From contig NZ_JADJCO010000005.1 in NCBI RefSeq assembly GCF_016703145.1, positions 1,116,001 through 1,180,000 on the forward strand: a stretch of 64,000 bases of DNA, written 5' to 3'. Positions 62,921 through 64,000 of this stretch are shown piece by piece. Within the stretch, counting starts at the first letter, position 1. Each line of letters opens with the position of its first letter. A program made the translations under genes and the position numbers. The notes beneath the pieces were generated by a model. It saw only the letters and a list, made by a program, of their open reading frames with translations, had not been told where the DNA came from and did not search any database. This DNA is from Ottowia sp. (lineage in GTDB: Bacteria; Pseudomonadota; Gammaproteobacteria; Burkholderiales; Burkholderiaceae_C).

Positions 62921-62942
62921 GCGCCGGTGACGCCCCGCCGCC

Positions 62943-64000
62943 ATGTGGTTCACCAGAGTCAGCCTGCACAACCCGGTGTTCGCCACCATGGTGATGCTGG
63001 CCTTCGTGGTGCTGGGCCTGTTCTCGCTGCAGCGGCTGCAGGTGGACCAGTTTCCCGACATCGACTTCCCGGTGGTGGTGGTGACGGCCGAATACCCCGG
63101 CGCCTCGCCCGCCATCGTGGAGGCCGAGGTCACCAAGAAGCTGGAGGAGGCGGTCAATTCCATCGCCGGCATCAACGCTCTGTACTCGCGCAGCTACGAG
63201 GGGCTGTCGGTCGTCATCATCGAGTTCCAGCTCCACATCGAGGGCCGCAAGGCCGCCGACGACGTGCGCGAGAAGATCGGCCAGGTGCGCCCGCTGCTGC
63301 GCGAGGAGGTCAAGGAGCCGCGCGTGCTGCGCTTCGACCCGGCCAGCCGCTCGATCTGGTCGGTGGCCGTGCTGCCCGAGGCCGCGCCCGGCCGCCCTGC
63401 CCCTTCCGCCGTCGAATTGACCAACTGGGCCGACCAGGTGCTGAAGAAGCGCCTGGAAAACGTGCGCGGCGTCGGCGCCGTCAACCTGGTGGGCGGCGCC
63501 AAGCGCGAGATCCACATCTACCTGCGGCCGCGGGCGCTGGAGGCGCTGGGCGTGACGCCCGAGCAGGTGATGGCCGCCGTGCGCGGCGACAACCAGGACC
63601 AGCCGCTGGGCGCCGTGCGCACCCGCGCGCAGGAGCTGGTGGTGCAGCTCGATGGCCGCGTCGAACGGCCCGAGGACTTCGGCCGCATCATCGTCGCACG
63701 GCGCGGCGGCTCGCCCATCTTCCTGGACCAGGTGGCCACCGTGCACGACGGCGCGCAGGAGCTGGAGTCGCTGGCGCTCTACAACGGCCAGCGCACGCTG
63801 CTGGTGACGGTGCAGAAGGCGCAGGACGAGAACACCATCCAAGTGGTGGACGGGCTGCTGCGGGCCGTCGATGCGCTGGGCAAGGAGCTGCCGCCCGGCG
63901 TGCGGCTGGCGCCGATCAACGACGCCTCGCGCCCCATCCGCGTGGCGGTCAGCAACGTGCGCCAGACCCTGGTCGAGGGCGCGCTGCTGACGGTGCTGAT
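62943..64000 (+). CDS. RND multidrug efflux permease, 5' part (runs off the window)
   Basis: At least 352 residues of a hydrophobe/amphiphile efflux pump. MWFTRVSLHNPVFATMVMLA is the first transmembrane helix, followed by VDQFPDIDFPVVVVTAEYPG, EAVNSIAGINALYSRSYEG and RPLLREEVKEPRVLRFDP of the porter domain, and TLVEGALLTVL of the second membrane segment. The gene has no stop before 64000. With the adaptor and TetR gene it forms a drug or solvent efflux operon; an outer-membrane factor may follow. Confidence 0.93.
   Translation, partial: MWFTRVSLHNPVFATMVMLAFVVLGLFSLQRLQVDQFPDIDFPVVVVTAEYPGASPAIVEAEVTKKLEEAVNSIAGINALYSRSYEGLSVVIIEFQLHIEGRKAADDVREKIGQVRPLLREEVKEPRVLRFDPASRSIWSVAVLPEAAPGRPAPSAVELTNWADQVLKKRLENVRGVGAVNLVGGAKREIHIYLRPRALEALGVTPEQVMAAVRGDNQDQPLGAVRTRAQELVVQLDGRVERPEDFGRIIVARRGGSPIFLDQVATVHDGAQELESLALYNGQRTLLVTVQKAQDENTIQVVDGLLRAVDALGKELPPGVRLAPINDASRPIRVAVSNVRQTLVEGALLTVL

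Noticed and set aside
62832..62930. A 32-codon ORF between the adaptor and pump genes
   Set aside because: It is a translation of a dispersed-repeat copy and has no independent support.

Overview
The window looks like chromosomal DNA of a high-G+C betaproteobacterium of the Comamonadaceae (Acidovorax/Ottowia-like). The evidence is two Bug/TctC solute-binding proteins, an IPTL-CTERM protein, DUF1010/attC integron cassettes, and a dispersed 'TTTCAAGCC...AGCTATCA' repeat of the kind seen in that family. I see no rRNA, tRNA, complete insertion sequence or prophage.

Layout. 1-10.2 kb is ordinary core: fpr, a dienelactone-hydrolase-like esterase, coaD, rsmD, an ohr/ohrR peroxide pair, an enoyl-CoA hydratase, a beta-propeller lipoprotein and an M16 peptidase pair. 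At 10.4-26.2 kb lies an island: selD, then a complete type I-C CRISPR-Cas locus (cas3-cas5c-cas8c-cas7c-cas4-cas1-cas2) and a 70-repeat array. Its oddities are a DUF4143-type AAA ATPase whose frame runs without a stop into cas3, a cas8c whose first ~750 bases have different base composition, and a Bro-N/DinD-like relic between cas7 and cas4. At 26.4-33.7 kb come ftsY (frameshifted as given), a stand-alone FAD oxidoreductase of the SelD-associated type and a livKHMGF operon (livM frameshifted as given).

33.9-35.5 kb is an integrase-less integron cassette cluster: three near-identical 319-bp DUF1010 cassettes and a GNAT acetyltransferase cassette. 35.6-39.8 kb holds a truncated NTF2-like fragment, a TctC protein, a universal stress protein, an Fe/2OG oxygenase and two membrane proteins. 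39.8-46 kb is a catabolic operon (acyl-CoA ligase, OsmC, SDR, cyclase, TctC) with a divergent LysR gene. Next come a paralogous ligase, glnB, nadE, an IPTL-CTERM surface protein with a poly-C tract just after its start, a FemAB-like protein and a GTPase/DUF2868 pair. 55.8-64 kb contains an EamA relic, a molybdopterin-domain protein, LysR-gcdH, an EVE protein, srkA (frameshifted), and a TetR-controlled RND efflux operon that runs off the end.

Several one-base disruptions sit in or next to short homopolymers (ftsY, livM, srkA, the IPTL gene, the EamA relic), so some may be sequencing errors. Positions and motifs were read by eye; no alignment or database search was run.
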